DNA of 47,500 nt. Source: Gemmatimonadota bacterium (GTDB lineage Bacteria; Gemmatimonadota; Gemmatimonadetes; Gemmatimonadales; GWC2-71-9). The notes beneath the pieces are model-generated. The model searched no databases. It was not told the origin of the DNA and worked only from the letters and a program-made list of their open reading frames with translations. Within the stretch, counting starts at the first letter, position 1; every line of letters starts with the position of its first letter. Of this stretch, positions 1 to 7,870 are shown piece by piece. The position numbers were made by a program, and so were the translations under genes. Location: assembly GCA_016713435.1 (NCBI GenBank), contig JADJPD010000005.1, positions 1 to 47,500 of the forward strand, in the 5' to 3' direction.

Positions 1-444
1 CTGCCGCGAGGGCTGGCGCAGGCCATCGATGCCTGCCTCGCGCGCGATCCCGACGCGCGGCCGGAGGACGGCGAAGCGCTGGCGGCGGCGCTGGCGCTGC
101 CCCAGGAGGCGCGGCCTGCGCTGCCGCCCACCCTCCGCGCCTGGCTCGGCGCCCGGAATCCGCTGCTGGTGCCGTACCTCGGGTGGTCCGGCGGCTTCGG
201 CACGCTGACGCTGGTGAACTTCATCGCGTGGGTGACGGGCAACCGGCCCGCGGGGTTCTCGGACATCGCGCTGCTGGCGGGGATCGCGTCGGCGCCGCTC
301 CTGCCCATCATGGGCTTCCACCTGAACCAGGCGCGGCGGCAGTTCCGGGCGGGGCACACCCTCGCCGACCTGCGGGCGGCACTCGAGGTGGCGCGGCGGG
401 AACGGGCCGAGAGCGACGCGCTCTCGCGCGATGCCGTGGAGTAA
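1..444 (+). CDS. Ser/Thr protein kinase, C-terminal part (5' partial)
   Basis: The reading frame is open from the first base, so the gene starts outside the window. The first 30 residues match the end of a Hanks-type kinase C-lobe: an Ile-Asp-Ala-Cys-Leu helix followed by Ala-Arg-Asp-Pro-Asp-Ala-Arg-Pro, the subdomain XI arginine signature, then the Asp-Gly-Glu-Ala-Leu helix. The rest is a linker and hydrophobic stretches typical of membrane-anchored bacterial kinases, ending in a charged helix rich in Arg and Glu. The frame stops at TAA 442-444, but similar membrane-plus-coiled-coil sequence continues in the same frame just downstream, so the stop may be a mutation or an error. The kinase identity rests on a short C-lobe fragment. 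The catalytic residues lie outside the window. Confidence 0.7.
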   Translation: MPRGLAQAIDACLARDPDARPEDGEALAAALALPQEARPALPPTLRAWLGARNPLLVPYLGWSGGFGTLTLVNFIAWVTGNRPAGFSDIALLAGIASAPLLPIMGFHLNQARRQFRAGHTLADLRAALEVARRERAESDALSRDAVE

Positions 445-1160
445 GGACGGCCGCCGGCTTTGCTCCGCATGGCCACCGTGGCGGCGGGAACGTGGTTCAC
501 GGTGACCATCGGCTTCCTGCTGGCCGGCGTGATCCACGAGAATCGCGGCGCGGCGCCCTGGATCTTCATCCCGCTGCTGAGCACCATGTTCCTCGGTGCC
601 GTCAGCAACGCGCTCGACGTGCAGTTCATCCCCACCCGGCTGCGGGAGTGGTGGCAGACCGGCGTCCGCGACCGCCTCTGGAACAGCCGCCTCGGCGGCT
701 GGCTGGCGAAGAAGCTGGGCGCCCCGGAGCGGAGCACCGCCGTCGGCGGCGGCGTCTTCCGCGCCACCGAGGTGGCGCTCGGCGTGGCGGCGTCGGGCTC
801 TTCGCCGCGCTGCCGGCACCGTACCGCGCGCAGCTCGCGGGGCTGCCGGCCACCATCGAGGCGCTCGAGGCGCGGGCCGCCGAGGCGCGGGCGGAGCTGG
901 AGCGGCTGGCCGCACTCGGCGGGAGCGGGGCGGGGGACGGCGGTGCCCTCGCGGCACGCCAGCGCGCGGCCCAGGCGCACCTGTCCGACAGCGTCGCCGC
1001 GCTCGAGGGGGTGCGGCTCGACCTGCTCCGGCTCCACGCCGGCAGCGCCGACCTGGCGCCGCTCACCACGCTGCTCGAGGCCGCGCGGCAGATCGGCGAG
1101 GACGTGGGACGACTGGCTGAGGCGCAGCAGGAAGTGCGGGACGCGACCACAGGGCGCTGA
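445..1160 (+). pseudogene. Continuation of the kinase C-terminal tail, broken by a stop and a frameshift
   Basis: After TAA 442-444 the same frame resumes (TTG 460 or ATG 469). It encodes two hydrophobic segments, about 475-540 and 555-610, and a basic amphipathic stretch up to about 790. The sense then moves to another frame, where a Gly-Leu-Phe-Ala-Ala-Leu-Pro segment and a long Ala/Glu/Arg-rich coiled coil run to TGA 1158-1160. Restoring one G in the G run just before CTCTTC at about 793 joins the two parts. I read this as the transmembrane and coiled-coil tail of the kinase that begins upstream. The alternative is a separate two-segment membrane protein. The frame that starts at 460 stays open to 1308, but its last part looks like noise. 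Confidence 0.5.
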
Positions 1161-1258
1161 CGGGACACGCCGCGAGGCGCTGCGAAGCTCTCTACCTCTG
1201 GCCGGGGCGCGACTGGCGGTGTACATCATCTCACCACGCCAACCGGGAGGCCGCCCGC

Positions 1259-1633
1259 ATGACGGAGCCACGCCTGACCTCCTTCGCGCCGCAGTTCCTC
1301 GTGGCTGACCTGCGGCGCTCCACCGCCTTCTATCACCAGCTCGGCTGCCGATTCGGCGAAGCGTGGGGCGGCTTCTACGCCATCGGGATCCGCGACGGGC
1401 TGGAGCTGCATCTCAAGGCGGCCCCCAAGAACCCCGCCGAGCGCACGTTCCGGCGGGCGCACGAGCACCTGGACGCCGCCGCCGGGGTCGACGGGATCGA
1501 GGCGTTTCATGCGGAGTGTGAGGCGGCAGGGGTGCCGATCCTGTAGCCGATGGCACCCACCGAGTACGGCACGAAGGACTTCTACGTGGAAGATCCGGAC
1601 AGGTACATCATTGCCTTTGGGGGGATCCCGTGA
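1259..1633 (+). pseudogene. VOC/glyoxalase-family protein with an in-frame TAG
   Basis: A small vicinal-oxygen-chelate protein. The N-terminal strand and helix (FLVADLRRSTAFYHQLG) have the usual VOC beta-alpha-beta start, and the C-terminus carries the classic Phe-Tyr-Val-Glu-Asp-Pro-Asp metal/substrate strand. TAG at 1544-1546 interrupts the frame exactly where relatives have a sense codon between the Val-Pro-Ile-Leu strand and the Pro-Met-Ala-Pro loop. The same frame then continues without error to TGA 1631-1633. The stop is therefore a single point change (or a base-call error) in an otherwise intact gene of about 124 codons. The ATG at 1259 is preceded by GGGAGG. The terminal TGA overlaps the ATG of the next gene. 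The substrate cannot be predicted. Confidence 0.7.
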
Positions 1634-2778
1634 TGCGACAGCCGTGGCTGGTCCTGGCACTCGCGGCCTCCGCGCTGCCAGTCGCGCCCCGAGAGGTGGC
1701 GGGGCAGGCGGGAGTTGAGGAGCGCCTCGCGTCTGTCACTTGCGGCGCGCAGCTGGTACTGCTGGGCGAATTGCCGAGTCATGGCGAGGCCCGCGCCTTC
1801 GCGCTCAAGGCCGCCATCGTGCGGCGCCTGGTGGAGCGGTGCGGCTTCACCGCCGTGATCTTCGAGGCGCCGCTCTACGACTTCCTCGGCTTCCAGCGGG
1901 CGGTCCGGGAGCACTCGGCCACACCGGTGCAGCTCGAGAACGCGATCGGGCGCTTCTGGCTGGCCCAGGAACTGGCGCCGTTCCGGGAGTGGCTCCTCGC
2001 GCAGGCCGCGGCGGGGTCACTGGTGGTTGGCGGCATGGATGACCAGGTGAGCGTGACCTCGGAGTTCGCGCGCGCCACGCTGCCCCGGCTGGTCGGGGCG
2101 GCAATCGGCGGCCCGCGCTCGGCCGAGTGCGAGCAGGTGGTGGACCGTCATCTCTTCTGGCGCTACGGGGACAGCCTGCCGTTCGACGCGGCTGAGCAGC
2201 GGCGTCTTGCGGGCTGCGCGCGGGGTGCGGCCGATGCAACGGCCACAGGGGGCGGTGGAGACCACGGCGGCGAGGAACTGGCCATGCTGCAGAGCTTCGC
2301 GGGATATGCGGAGCGCCAGCAGGAGGGCTGGACCGGTGCCGACCGTGACGAGGCGATGGCCCAGAACCTCCGCTGGCAGCTGAGCCGGCTCCCGGCCCGG
2401 CCGCGGGCGATCGTGTGGACCGCGACGGTGCACGCCGCCCGCGTCCAGGGAACACGGCCCGCACCGCCGCTCGGTGCCCGGCTGGAGGACGACCCGGGCC
2501 GGATGGTGTCCGTCGGCTTCACGGCGCTCACCGGGCAGTCCGCGATGGCAGGGCGACCCCCGCGGGCGCTGCCGCCGCTGCCGGCCGGCTCGCTCGAGGC
2601 CGCGGCCCTGGCCGAAGGCGGGGACACGGTGGTGCTCGACGCCGCCGAGCTGGCCCGGCTGGGAGCCCTACCATCCCGCCTGTTCGGCGGCGTGACCACA
2701 GCCCCCTGGGGCGACCTGTTCGACCTGGTGGTGGTCTTCCGAGAGGAACTGCCGCCCACCTTCCAGCCCAGGCGGTGA
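1633..2778 (+). CDS. Exported erythromycin esterase-like hydrolase
   Basis: Secreted protein of 381 residues. An N-terminal signal peptide (about residues 1-23, ending near Ala-Gly-Gln-Ala) is followed by the erythromycin-esterase-type opening: Leu-Gly-Glu, then Ser-His-Gly a few residues on, the Lys-containing helix (LKAAIVRRLVERCGF) and the Phe-Glu-Ala-Pro strand. These carry the Glu and His residues that line the active site in EreA/EreB-type and ChaN-like proteins. The start at ATG 1633 overlaps the upstream TGA (TGATG). GTG 1630 is possible but less likely. The family also contains many proteins that are not antibiotic esterases, so macrolide resistance should not be assumed. The frame is intact although its neighbours are broken. 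Confidence 0.72.
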   Translation: MRQPWLVLALAASALPVAPREVAGQAGVEERLASVTCGAQLVLLGELPSHGEARAFALKAAIVRRLVERCGFTAVIFEAPLYDFLGFQRAVREHSATPVQLENAIGRFWLAQELAPFREWLLAQAAAGSLVVGGMDDQVSVTSEFARATLPRLVGAAIGGPRSAECEQVVDRHLFWRYGDSLPFDAAEQRRLAGCARGAADATATGGGGDHGGEELAMLQSFAGYAERQQEGWTGADRDEAMAQNLRWQLSRLPARPRAIVWTATVHAARVQGTRPAPPLGARLEDDPGRMVSVGFTALTGQSAMAGRPPRALPPLPAGSLEAAALAEGGDTVVLDAAELARLGALPSRLFGGVTTAPWGDLFDLVVVFREELPPTFQPRR

Positions 2779-2780
2779 CA

Positions 2781-3150
2781 ATGGAGCGCGCTGTCCCCAT
2801 CCTCCCCGGCGACGACCTGCGCGTGGCCCGTGCCTACTACGTGGACCAGCTTGGCTTCCGCGTGACGTTCGAGGCCACGGCCAACGGCCGCGAAGGCCTC
2901 ATGGGCCTGGCGCGTGGCACGATCGCGCTCACCATCGACTGTCCCATGCAGGGCCACGGCCGGAACGCCTGCGTGGGCCTCGAGGTGGCGAACGCCGATG
3001 CCCTGTACGCGGAATGGGCGCCCCGCGTGCCCACCTCCCGGCCGCCGCACGATGAGGCCGTGGGGCGCCCGTACCTTCGGCATGCAGGACCCGTTCGGGG
3101 AACACGCTCTTCGTGATGGGCCCGCTGCCGGGCGGACTGGCGCGGGTTGA
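2781..3150 (+). pseudogene. VOC/glyoxalase-family protein with two +1 frameshifts
   Basis: ATG 2781 follows the previous stop by two bases. Residues 1-93 read as a VOC protein of the bleomycin-resistance-like type (VPILPGDDLRVARAYYVDQLGF; later CVGLEVANADALYAEW). Near 3060 the frame slips. Removing one G from GCCGTGGGG and one G from the GGGG run at about 3097-3100 restores Trp-Gly-Ala-Arg-Thr-Phe-Gly-Met-Gln-Asp-Pro-Phe-Gly-Asn-Thr-Leu, the standard C-terminal VOC strand pair. The gene was therefore complete and differs from a working copy by two extra Gs. The exact end is uncertain; the TGA at 3148-3150 lies in a third frame. Confidence 0.65.
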
Positions 3151-3176
3151 GCACCGACGACCTCCGGGAGGTGGTA

Positions 3177-3538
3177 ATGACTGCTGGTTCAGCGTGGGAT
3201 CCGGCACTCGATGCGCTGGTGGCCGCGCTTACCATCACCGCCTCCTCTTCGAGAACGCCCACGTGCGCGTGCTCGACACCCGGATCCTCCCGGGTGAGAC
3301 GGTGCCCGTCCACACCCACTGCTGGCCTGCCACGCACTACGTGCTCGGCACCAGCCACTTCGTGCGCCGGGACGCCGCCGGCACCGTGCTGGTGGACAGC
3401 CGCGCGCTCCCCCGGCTCCCCGAGCCCGGCACCATCTTCTGGGGCGACGCGCTCGGGCCCCACACCCTCGAGAACGTCGGCTCCACGCCAATTCACATCG
3501 TAAGCACCGAGCTCAAGGCGGCGGGGGCGCGCGCGTGA
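3177..3538 (+). pseudogene. Cupin-like small protein with a frameshift near 3228
   Basis: ATG 3177 follows a GGGAGGTGG ribosome-binding site and encodes about 17 residues (MTAGSAWDPALDALVAA). The sense then moves to a second frame that encodes a single-domain cupin: Tyr-His-His-Arg-Leu-Leu-Phe-Glu-Asn-Ala-His-Val-Arg-Val-Leu, Pro-Gly-Glu-Thr-Val-Pro-Val-His-Thr-His (the metal-binding motif 1) and a late Gly-Pro-His-Thr-Leu-Glu-Asn strand, ending at TGA 3536-3538. Inserting one base at GCGCTTAC (3225-3232) restores a continuous protein of about 120 residues. The family includes dioxygenase-like and sensor cupins, so no reaction can be given. The stop overlaps the GTG of the next gene. Confidence 0.62.
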
Positions 3539-3963
3539 GGCGCGGCCTCGGGGTGGCGGCGGTGCTGCTGGGGGCCGCCTGCGGCCGCGGGGCGCCCGGC
3601 CCGGGCGGCGAGATCGCCGCGCTCGAGGAGCGCCTGCGCGCGGCGATGATGGCCGAGGACACGGTGACGCTCGCGGCACTGTGGGCGCCGGAGTACACCT
3701 CCACGAGTGCCGTGGGCCACAGCACCACACGGGCGGAAGGGCTCATGGCCTATGGGGCCGGCCTGGTGCGCGTGGACACGGCGGCGCTGCGCGAGGTGAC
3801 GGTGCGCCAGGGCGGGGACACGGCCGTGAGCACCGGCATCCTGGAGTGGGCCGGGGCCGCGGTAAGCGGGCCCTTCGGTTCCACCGTGCGCTTCGAGCAT
3901 GAGTGGGTGCGGCAGGACGGCCGCTGGCGGCTGGTCTCCAGTCACCTCACTCGGCTGCCCTGA
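3535..3963 (+). CDS. DUF4440/NTF2-like lipoprotein
   Basis: Protein of 142 residues with a short lipoprotein signal (Leu-Leu-Gly-Ala-Ala-Cys, lipid-attachment Cys at about 16). It is followed by an NTF2-like fold of the DUF4440 type: an alpha helix with Glu-Arg-Leu-Arg-Ala-Ala-Met, the Asp-Thr-Val-Thr-Leu-Ala-Ala-Leu-Trp-Ala-Pro-Glu-Tyr segment, a mid-domain hydrophobic sheet, and the closing Trp-Arg-Leu-Val-Ser-Ser-His strand. GTG 3535 overlaps the upstream stop (GTGA), which suggests coupling. Members are often secreted with unknown ligand or catalytic function. It is probably anchored in the outer membrane facing the periplasm. Confidence 0.75.
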   Translation: MRRGLGVAAVLLGAACGRGAPGPGGEIAALEERLRAAMMAEDTVTLAALWAPEYTSTSAVGHSTTRAEGLMAYGAGLVRVDTAALREVTVRQGGDTAVSTGILEWAGAAVSGPFGSTVRFEHEWVRQDGRWRLVSSHLTRLP

Positions 3964-4031
3964 ACGTCCACGGGGCGTCTCCCCTCGGCGTCTCGTGGTG
4001 GTCTCTCCCTCTCCCCTCTCCTGGAGGCGGC

Positions 4032-4442
4032 ATGTCGCTCGGACACTGGCCGGTCATCATCGGCGCCGCTGTGCTCGCGTGGGTCATCAGGGCGCTGTGG
4101 TACTCGCCGCTCCTCTTCGCCAAGGCCTGGGTGGCGGCGCACGGGTACACCCCGGAGAAGCTGGCGGAGATGCAGAAGAACGCAGGGAAGGCGTATGCGG
4201 GCTCCCTGGTGGCGTTCGGGATGATGGCCTTCGTGCTGCACCTGTTCCTCAACCACCTCGGCGCCACCGATGCGGTGGCCGGGGCTGGCTGGGGCTTCCA
4301 TGCATGGGTGGGGTTTGCGTTCCCGATCGGACTCACGGCCTGGCTCTATTCCGACAAGCGGGTGGCGACCTTCCTCATCGACACCGGCTACCAGCTGGTG
4401 TACCTCACGGCCATGGGCGCGGTCCTCGGGCGCTGGGGATAG
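4032..4442 (+). CDS. DUF1761 family membrane protein
   Basis: Protein of 136 residues with four predicted transmembrane segments: about 8-26 around the Trp-Val-Ile-Arg-Ala-Leu-Trp-Tyr-Ser-Pro motif, about 57-75, 83-103 and 115-133. The Leu-Trp-Tyr-Ser-Pro-Leu-Leu-Phe segment, the Pro-Glu-Lys-Leu-Ala-Glu-Met loop and the Asp-Thr-Gly-Tyr-Gln-Leu-Val-Tyr ending are typical of DUF1761, an inner-membrane family of unknown function. ATG 4032 is preceded by GGAGGC at the right spacing, so longer upstream starts are unlikely. The frame is intact. Confidence 0.82.
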   Translation: MSLGHWPVIIGAAVLAWVIRALWYSPLLFAKAWVAAHGYTPEKLAEMQKNAGKAYAGSLVAFGMMAFVLHLFLNHLGATDAVAGAGWGFHAWVGFAFPIGLTAWLYSDKRVATFLIDTGYQLVYLTAMGAVLGRWG

Positions 4443-4547
4443 GCAGGGGGCTCGCCCGCCCACCCGGTTCCGGGCCTTGCCGCGCGGATGCCGGGCGGAC
4501 AACGTACGCCGGACCGCCGGCGCACCAAATCTCTTCTGGAGTCCCTC

Positions 4548-4916
4548 ATGCAACTCGGCGCCTTCTCCCTCAGCCTCGCCGTGAAGGACCTCGCGGCCTC
4601 GCGGGCCTTCTACGCCAAGCTCGGCTTCCAGCCCTTCGCTGGTGACGGGACGCACTGGCAGATCCTCAAGAACGGCGACACGGTCCTGGGCCTGTTCCAG
4701 GGCATGTTCGACAAGAACCTGCTGACCTTCAATCCCGGCTGGGACCAGGCGGCCCAGCCGCTGCCGAGCTTCACCGACGTGCGCGAGCTGCAGAAGCAAC
4801 TCAAGGCGGCGGGCGTGAGCTTCGTGCAGCAGGCCGACGAGTCCACCACCGGACCCGCCAGTTTCGTGGTGGTCGACCCTGACGGCAACCCGATCCTGGT
4901 GGACCAGCATCGCTGA
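4548..4916 (+). CDS. VOC/glyoxalase-family protein
   Basis: An intact VOC protein of 122 residues, and the only one of the four VOC genes here with an undisturbed frame. It has the usual beta-alpha-beta unit (SLAVKDLAASRAFYAKLGF), a central Asp-Thr-Val-Leu-Gly-Leu-Phe-Gln strand, a second Val-Arg-Glu-Leu-Gln helix, and the C-terminal Val-Val-Asp-Pro-Asp-Gly-Asn-Pro-Ile-Leu-Val-Asp-Gln-His strand with a candidate metal ligand. ATG 4548 is preceded by CTGGAG. This subgroup resembles uncharacterised glyoxalase/bleomycin-resistance-like proteins, and no substrate can be named. Confidence 0.82.
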   Translation: MQLGAFSLSLAVKDLAASRAFYAKLGFQPFAGDGTHWQILKNGDTVLGLFQGMFDKNLLTFNPGWDQAAQPLPSFTDVRELQKQLKAAGVSFVQQADESTTGPASFVVVDPDGNPILVDQHR

Positions 4917-4955
4917 CCCACGGCTGGCCCCACCCCAACCATGCTCGAGGTGGCA

Positions 4956-6176
4956 ATGCGGCGGTCCACTCTGTGGCGGCGTGCCTCTGGCGCGGCGCTC
5001 CTGGCCACGGCAGTTTGCGCGGCCCGCCTGGCGGGGCAGGCCGCCTGCACACCGCAACGCGCTGACACGCTGCCGCTGGTCATGACGGGTGTCACGCTCT
5101 GGGATGGCACGGGGAACCCCGGCCGGCCGGGCACCACCATCGTGGTGACGGGGGAGCGGATCACCGCCGTGTTCCCCGACGGGAGCCGGCCCCTGCCGCC
5201 CGCTGCCACGGTGCGGGCGCTCACCGGCAAGTTCGTGATCCCGGGCCTGATCGACGGCCACACCCACGTCGCCGGCCAGCCCTCCGGCGAGGACAACCAC
5301 GAGCGCACCGCCCGCCGCCTCTGCCGGGCCCTGCTCGGCGGCATCACCGCCATCCGGGACATGGCCGGCGACGTCCGCACCCTGGCCTCGCTGCAGCGCG
5401 ACGCGCTGGTGGGCGACCTCGCCTCGCCCGACATCTTCTATTCGGCCCTCTGGGCGGGCCCCGCCTTCTTCAGCGACCCGCGCACCGCCGACGCGAGCGC
5501 GGGCGCCGCGCCCGGCAGCTTCCCCTGGATGCGCGCCGTGGATGAGCAGACCGACCTGCGCCAGGCCGTGGCGGAGGCCCGGGGAAGTGGCGCCACCGCC
5601 CTCAAGCTGTACCAGGCGATGTCACCGGCATTGGTGGCGCGGATCGCTGCGGAGGGCAGGCGGCAGGGGCTCGAGCTCTGGGCCCACGCCGCGATGCGTG
5701 CCGTGAAGCCAAGCGAGATGGCGGCGGCCGGGATCGGGACGGTGTCGCACGCCTTCCTGCTGCTGTACGAACTGACGCCGGAGGAGATGGCGCAGGTGCG
5801 CACGTCGGTGGCGACACGACTGCGGCGCTCTTCCGCGACCAGCGCTTCAGAGCGGCTCTTCGCCACGTACCGCCGCCACGGCACGGTGCTCGAGCCCACG
5901 CTGTTCATCATGCAGGACGATACCAGCGGGACCAGGATGCGGGTGGCGAGCTACCTGAGCCGGCGGGCCCACGCCGCCGGCGTGCCGCTCCTTGCCGGGA
6001 CGGATTCGCTCGGCAGCGGCAATGCGGATGGCGAGGCACAGCCCAATCTGCATGCCGAGCTGGAGCTGCTGGTCACGAATGCCGGGCTCACCCCCGCCGA
6101 GGCGCTCCTGGCCGCCACACGCACGGGCGCACGAGTGCTGGGGCGTGAGCGGGTACCTCGGCACCCTCGAAAGTAA
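4956..6176 (+). CDS. Exported metal-dependent amidohydrolase, C-terminus frameshifted
   Basis: Amidohydrolase-superfamily enzyme (imidazolonepropionase/prolidase-like secreted type) with an N-terminal signal peptide. Visible motifs are Gly-Leu-Ile-Asp-Gly-His-Thr-His (metal HxH), Ala-Leu-Lys-Leu-Tyr (candidate carbamylated lysine), Trp-Ala-His, Val-Ser-His and Ala-Gly-Thr-Asp-Ser (final metal Asp). ATG 4956 has GAGGTGG five bases upstream and is preferred over ATG 4941. After Thr-Gly-Ala-Arg-Val-Leu-Gly the frame slips at about 6140 and again near 6176. The expected composite beta-strand ending (Ala-Asp-Leu-Val-Val-Leu-Asp-Ala-Asp-Pro) is encoded in other frames as far as TGA 6307-6309. All catalytic motifs lie in the intact part, but the final sandwich domain would be lost. 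Confidence 0.8.
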   Translation: MRRSTLWRRASGAALLATAVCAARLAGQAACTPQRADTLPLVMTGVTLWDGTGNPGRPGTTIVVTGERITAVFPDGSRPLPPAATVRALTGKFVIPGLIDGHTHVAGQPSGEDNHERTARRLCRALLGGITAIRDMAGDVRTLASLQRDALVGDLASPDIFYSALWAGPAFFSDPRTADASAGAAPGSFPWMRAVDEQTDLRQAVAEARGSGATALKLYQAMSPALVARIAAEGRRQGLELWAHAAMRAVKPSEMAAAGIGTVSHAFLLLYELTPEEMAQVRTSVATRLRRSSATSASERLFATYRRHGTVLEPTLFIMQDDTSGTRMRVASYLSRRAHAAGVPLLAGTDSLGSGNADGEAQPNLHAELELLVTNAGLTPAEALLAATRTGARVLGRERVPRHPRK

Positions 6177-6301
6177 GCCAAGCTTGCCGACCTGGTGGTG
6201 CTCGACGCCGATCCCACCAGGGACATCCGCAACAACCGCGGTGCTCCTGGTGGTGAAGCGGGGTGCGGTCTACGCGCCCTGGCCTGCCGCGGAGCACAGC
6301 A

Positions 6302-6688
6302 GTGAGTGACAGTTCCGGCGGCACCTACACCGAGTCGGGTGGAGTGACTGCCCCAACGCAGTTCTCCGTCCGCCGCTATGGTGTCGCCGCGGCGATGCTC
6401 GTGGTGGTGCTCGTCGGAGTGCTGGTGTGGGTCGCGCCGTGGGCCCCGGCGGGACCGGCCACGGCCGAGGAGGTCGTGGCCCTCCGGTGTCTCCCCACCG
6501 ACGAGGCGCTCGTGGGGTTTGAGGCGCTGCTTCGCGCGGAGCCGGCTAGCACCGTGAGGGCCCCTGAGGGCGCGCGGGTGGTGAGCATCCGGACCACGCC
6601 GGCCCTGCTCGACCGCGCCCGTGCGTGGCTCGCGGATCACGATTCCGGGTGCGCGGCACCGCGACCCTCGACCTGCAACCCGTGCTGA
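6302..6688 (+). CDS. Hypothetical single-pass membrane protein
   Basis: Protein of 128 residues from GTG 6302, overlapping the likely original end of the amidohydrolase gene (6309). A hydrophilic Ser/Thr/Gly-rich N-terminus precedes one transmembrane helix (about residues 29-46, Val/Leu/Ala-rich). A soluble domain follows with a Cys-Leu-Pro-Thr-Asp-Glu-Ala-Leu-Val-Gly-Phe-Glu segment and a Leu-Leu-Asp-Arg-Ala-Arg-Ala-Trp-Leu helix. I do not recognise the family. The last dozen residues (Cys-Ala-Ala-Pro-Arg-Pro) look out of frame, so the C-terminus may also be shifted. The start is uncertain: GTG 6302 lacks a strong ribosome-binding site. Confidence 0.5.
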   Translation: MSDSSGGTYTESGGVTAPTQFSVRRYGVAAAMLVVVLVGVLVWVAPWAPAGPATAEEVVALRCLPTDEALVGFEALLRAEPASTVRAPEGARVVSIRTTPALLDRARAWLADHDSGCAAPRPSTCNPC

Positions 6689-6692
6689 CGGG

Positions 6693-7185
6693 GTGAGTTG
6701 CTGGACTCCGCCCCTCGTGCCGGGAGACTGGGACGCCCTCTTCCGCGCCGCCGCCGACCCGTTGCTGTGGGAGCAGCATCCCGAGCACACCCGCTGGCAG
6801 GAGCCGGTGTTCCGGCAGTTCTTCGAGGGGCCTGGCCTCCCGCGGGGCCTTCGCCATCCGGGAGCGGGTGAGCGGGGAGGTGGTGGGATCGTCGCGCTAC
6901 CATGCGTACGACCCGGTCGAGGGCGTGGTGGAGATCGGCTGGACCTTCCTGGTGCGGCGCCTGTGGGGTGGGCGGCACAACGCCGAGCTCAAGCGGCTGA
7001 TGATCACGCACGCGTTCAGCGGGGTGGGGCGGGTCCACTTCATGGTGGGACCGGAGAACTGGCGCTCGCGGAAGGCGGTGGAGAAGCTGGGTGCGGTGCT
7101 CGTTGGGACGGTGACCAATCCACGGGGCGGCACCTCAGTGGTCTATGAGCTGACGCCGGCGCGGTACGCCACCAGCCGCTACTAG
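6693..7185 (+). pseudogene. GNAT N-acetyltransferase with a frameshift near 6832
   Basis: RimJ/RimL-type GNAT acetyltransferase. From GTG 6693 the N-terminal part reads Leu-Val-Pro-Gly-Asp-Trp-Asp-Ala-Leu-Phe and Trp-Gln-Glu-Pro-Val-Phe-Arg-Gln-Phe-Phe. Removing one C at about 6831-6832 gives Gly-Leu-Ala-Ser-Arg-Gly-Ala-Phe-Ala-Ile-Arg and joins the second frame. That frame holds Gly-Glu-Val-Val-Gly-Ser-Ser-Arg-Tyr, the Glu-Ile-Gly-Trp-Thr-Phe-Leu strand, the acetyl-CoA-loop region (Leu-Trp-Gly-Gly-Arg-His-Asn), the Asn-Trp-Arg-Ser-Arg-Lys-Ala-Val-Glu-Lys-Leu-Gly helix, and TAG 7183-7185. Acetylation of a small molecule or a protein N-terminus are both possible. Confidence 0.7.
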
Positions 7186-7286
7186 CGTAAGCCGAGCTAT
7201 TGCTGCGCCGGTGCGGCGGGGCATGTCGATTCTCGGGAGGCGCCTGACAGGCCGTGCGCGCCGGGACTCCTGCTGGAGGTGGGCGG

Positions 7287-7745
7287 ATGAAACGTGGTGT
7301 GCTGGTGCTGCTGGCCTTGGCGGGGCTGCCGGGCTGTGGCGGGGAGGCCGGGCTCGCGCCGGGCGAGGTGATGGCGCTCGCGGAAGCCGAGGCGCGCTGG
7401 GCCGACCGGGGACCGGCACACTACACCCTGGAGGTGCGCCGCACCTGCTTCTGCGCACCGCCCTCCACCGACTGGGCGACGATCGAGGTGGACCACGACA
7501 CGCTGGTCCGCGTCAACCTCCTGGCCACGGGCGACTCGGTGCCCCGCGCGGAGTGGGCCATCCGGCCGCCGGTGCCGGGGCTGTTCCAGGAAATCAAGAC
7601 CTTCCGCTCCCGCCTGCTCCAGGACGTGCAGGCCGACTACGACCCGGCGACGGGCTACCCCACGCGGATGAGGTTCACCGCGGGCGGGAATGTCGGGGAT
7701 GGCAACTACCACGTGGAGGCACGCCACCTGGTTTCCCTGCCGTGA
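7287..7745 (+). CDS. DUF6174-like lipoprotein
   Basis: Lipoprotein of 152 residues. The signal ends in Leu-Pro-Gly-Cys (Cys at 16), and the ATG at 7287 has GGAGG upstream. The mature domain begins with a helix (EVMALAEAEARWADRG) and then His-Tyr-Thr-Leu-Glu-Val-Arg-Arg-Thr-Cys-Phe-Cys, the Cys-x-Cys strand that marks DUF6174. Later come a Val-Asp-His-Asp-Thr-Leu-Val-Arg-Val-Asn strand and an Asp-Tyr-Asp-Pro-Ala-Thr-Gly-Tyr-Pro-Thr motif near the end. The function of the family is unknown, and envelope attachment is expected. The frame is intact between two broken genes. Confidence 0.72.
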   Translation: MKRGVLVLLALAGLPGCGGEAGLAPGEVMALAEAEARWADRGPAHYTLEVRRTCFCAPPSTDWATIEVDHDTLVRVNLLATGDSVPRAEWAIRPPVPGLFQEIKTFRSRLLQDVQADYDPATGYPTRMRFTAGGNVGDGNYHVEARHLVSLP

Positions 7746-7856
7746 CGGCCCGGCGGAGGCCGGCCGCCCCGCCGCTCTCCCCCGTCAGCTTCCTTCCTGA
7801 AGCCCGGAACCGCTCTCCCGCCCGCTCCCCTCTGGCACGGACGCCTGACGCGGCTG

Positions 7857-7862
7857 TACAAT
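7857..7862 (+). promoter_or_regulatory. Possible -10 element for the hybrid kinase gene
   Basis: The hexamer TACAAT ends 8 bases before ATG 7871. In a region above 70% GC this AT-rich hexamer stands out. A sigma-70-like start site 6-8 bases downstream would fall on or next to the ATG, giving a leaderless mRNA, and no ribosome-binding site is visible. A TGGCAC hexamer lies at 7833-7838, 18 bases upstream, but it is a poor match to a -35 box. The call rests on sequence alone. Confidence 0.3.
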
Positions 7863-7870
7863 TCTCGTCC

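Noticed and set aside
1633..2778. Macrolide resistance gene
   Set aside because: Only the broad erythromycin-esterase fold is visible. Many members have no activity on macrolides, so resistance is not claimed.
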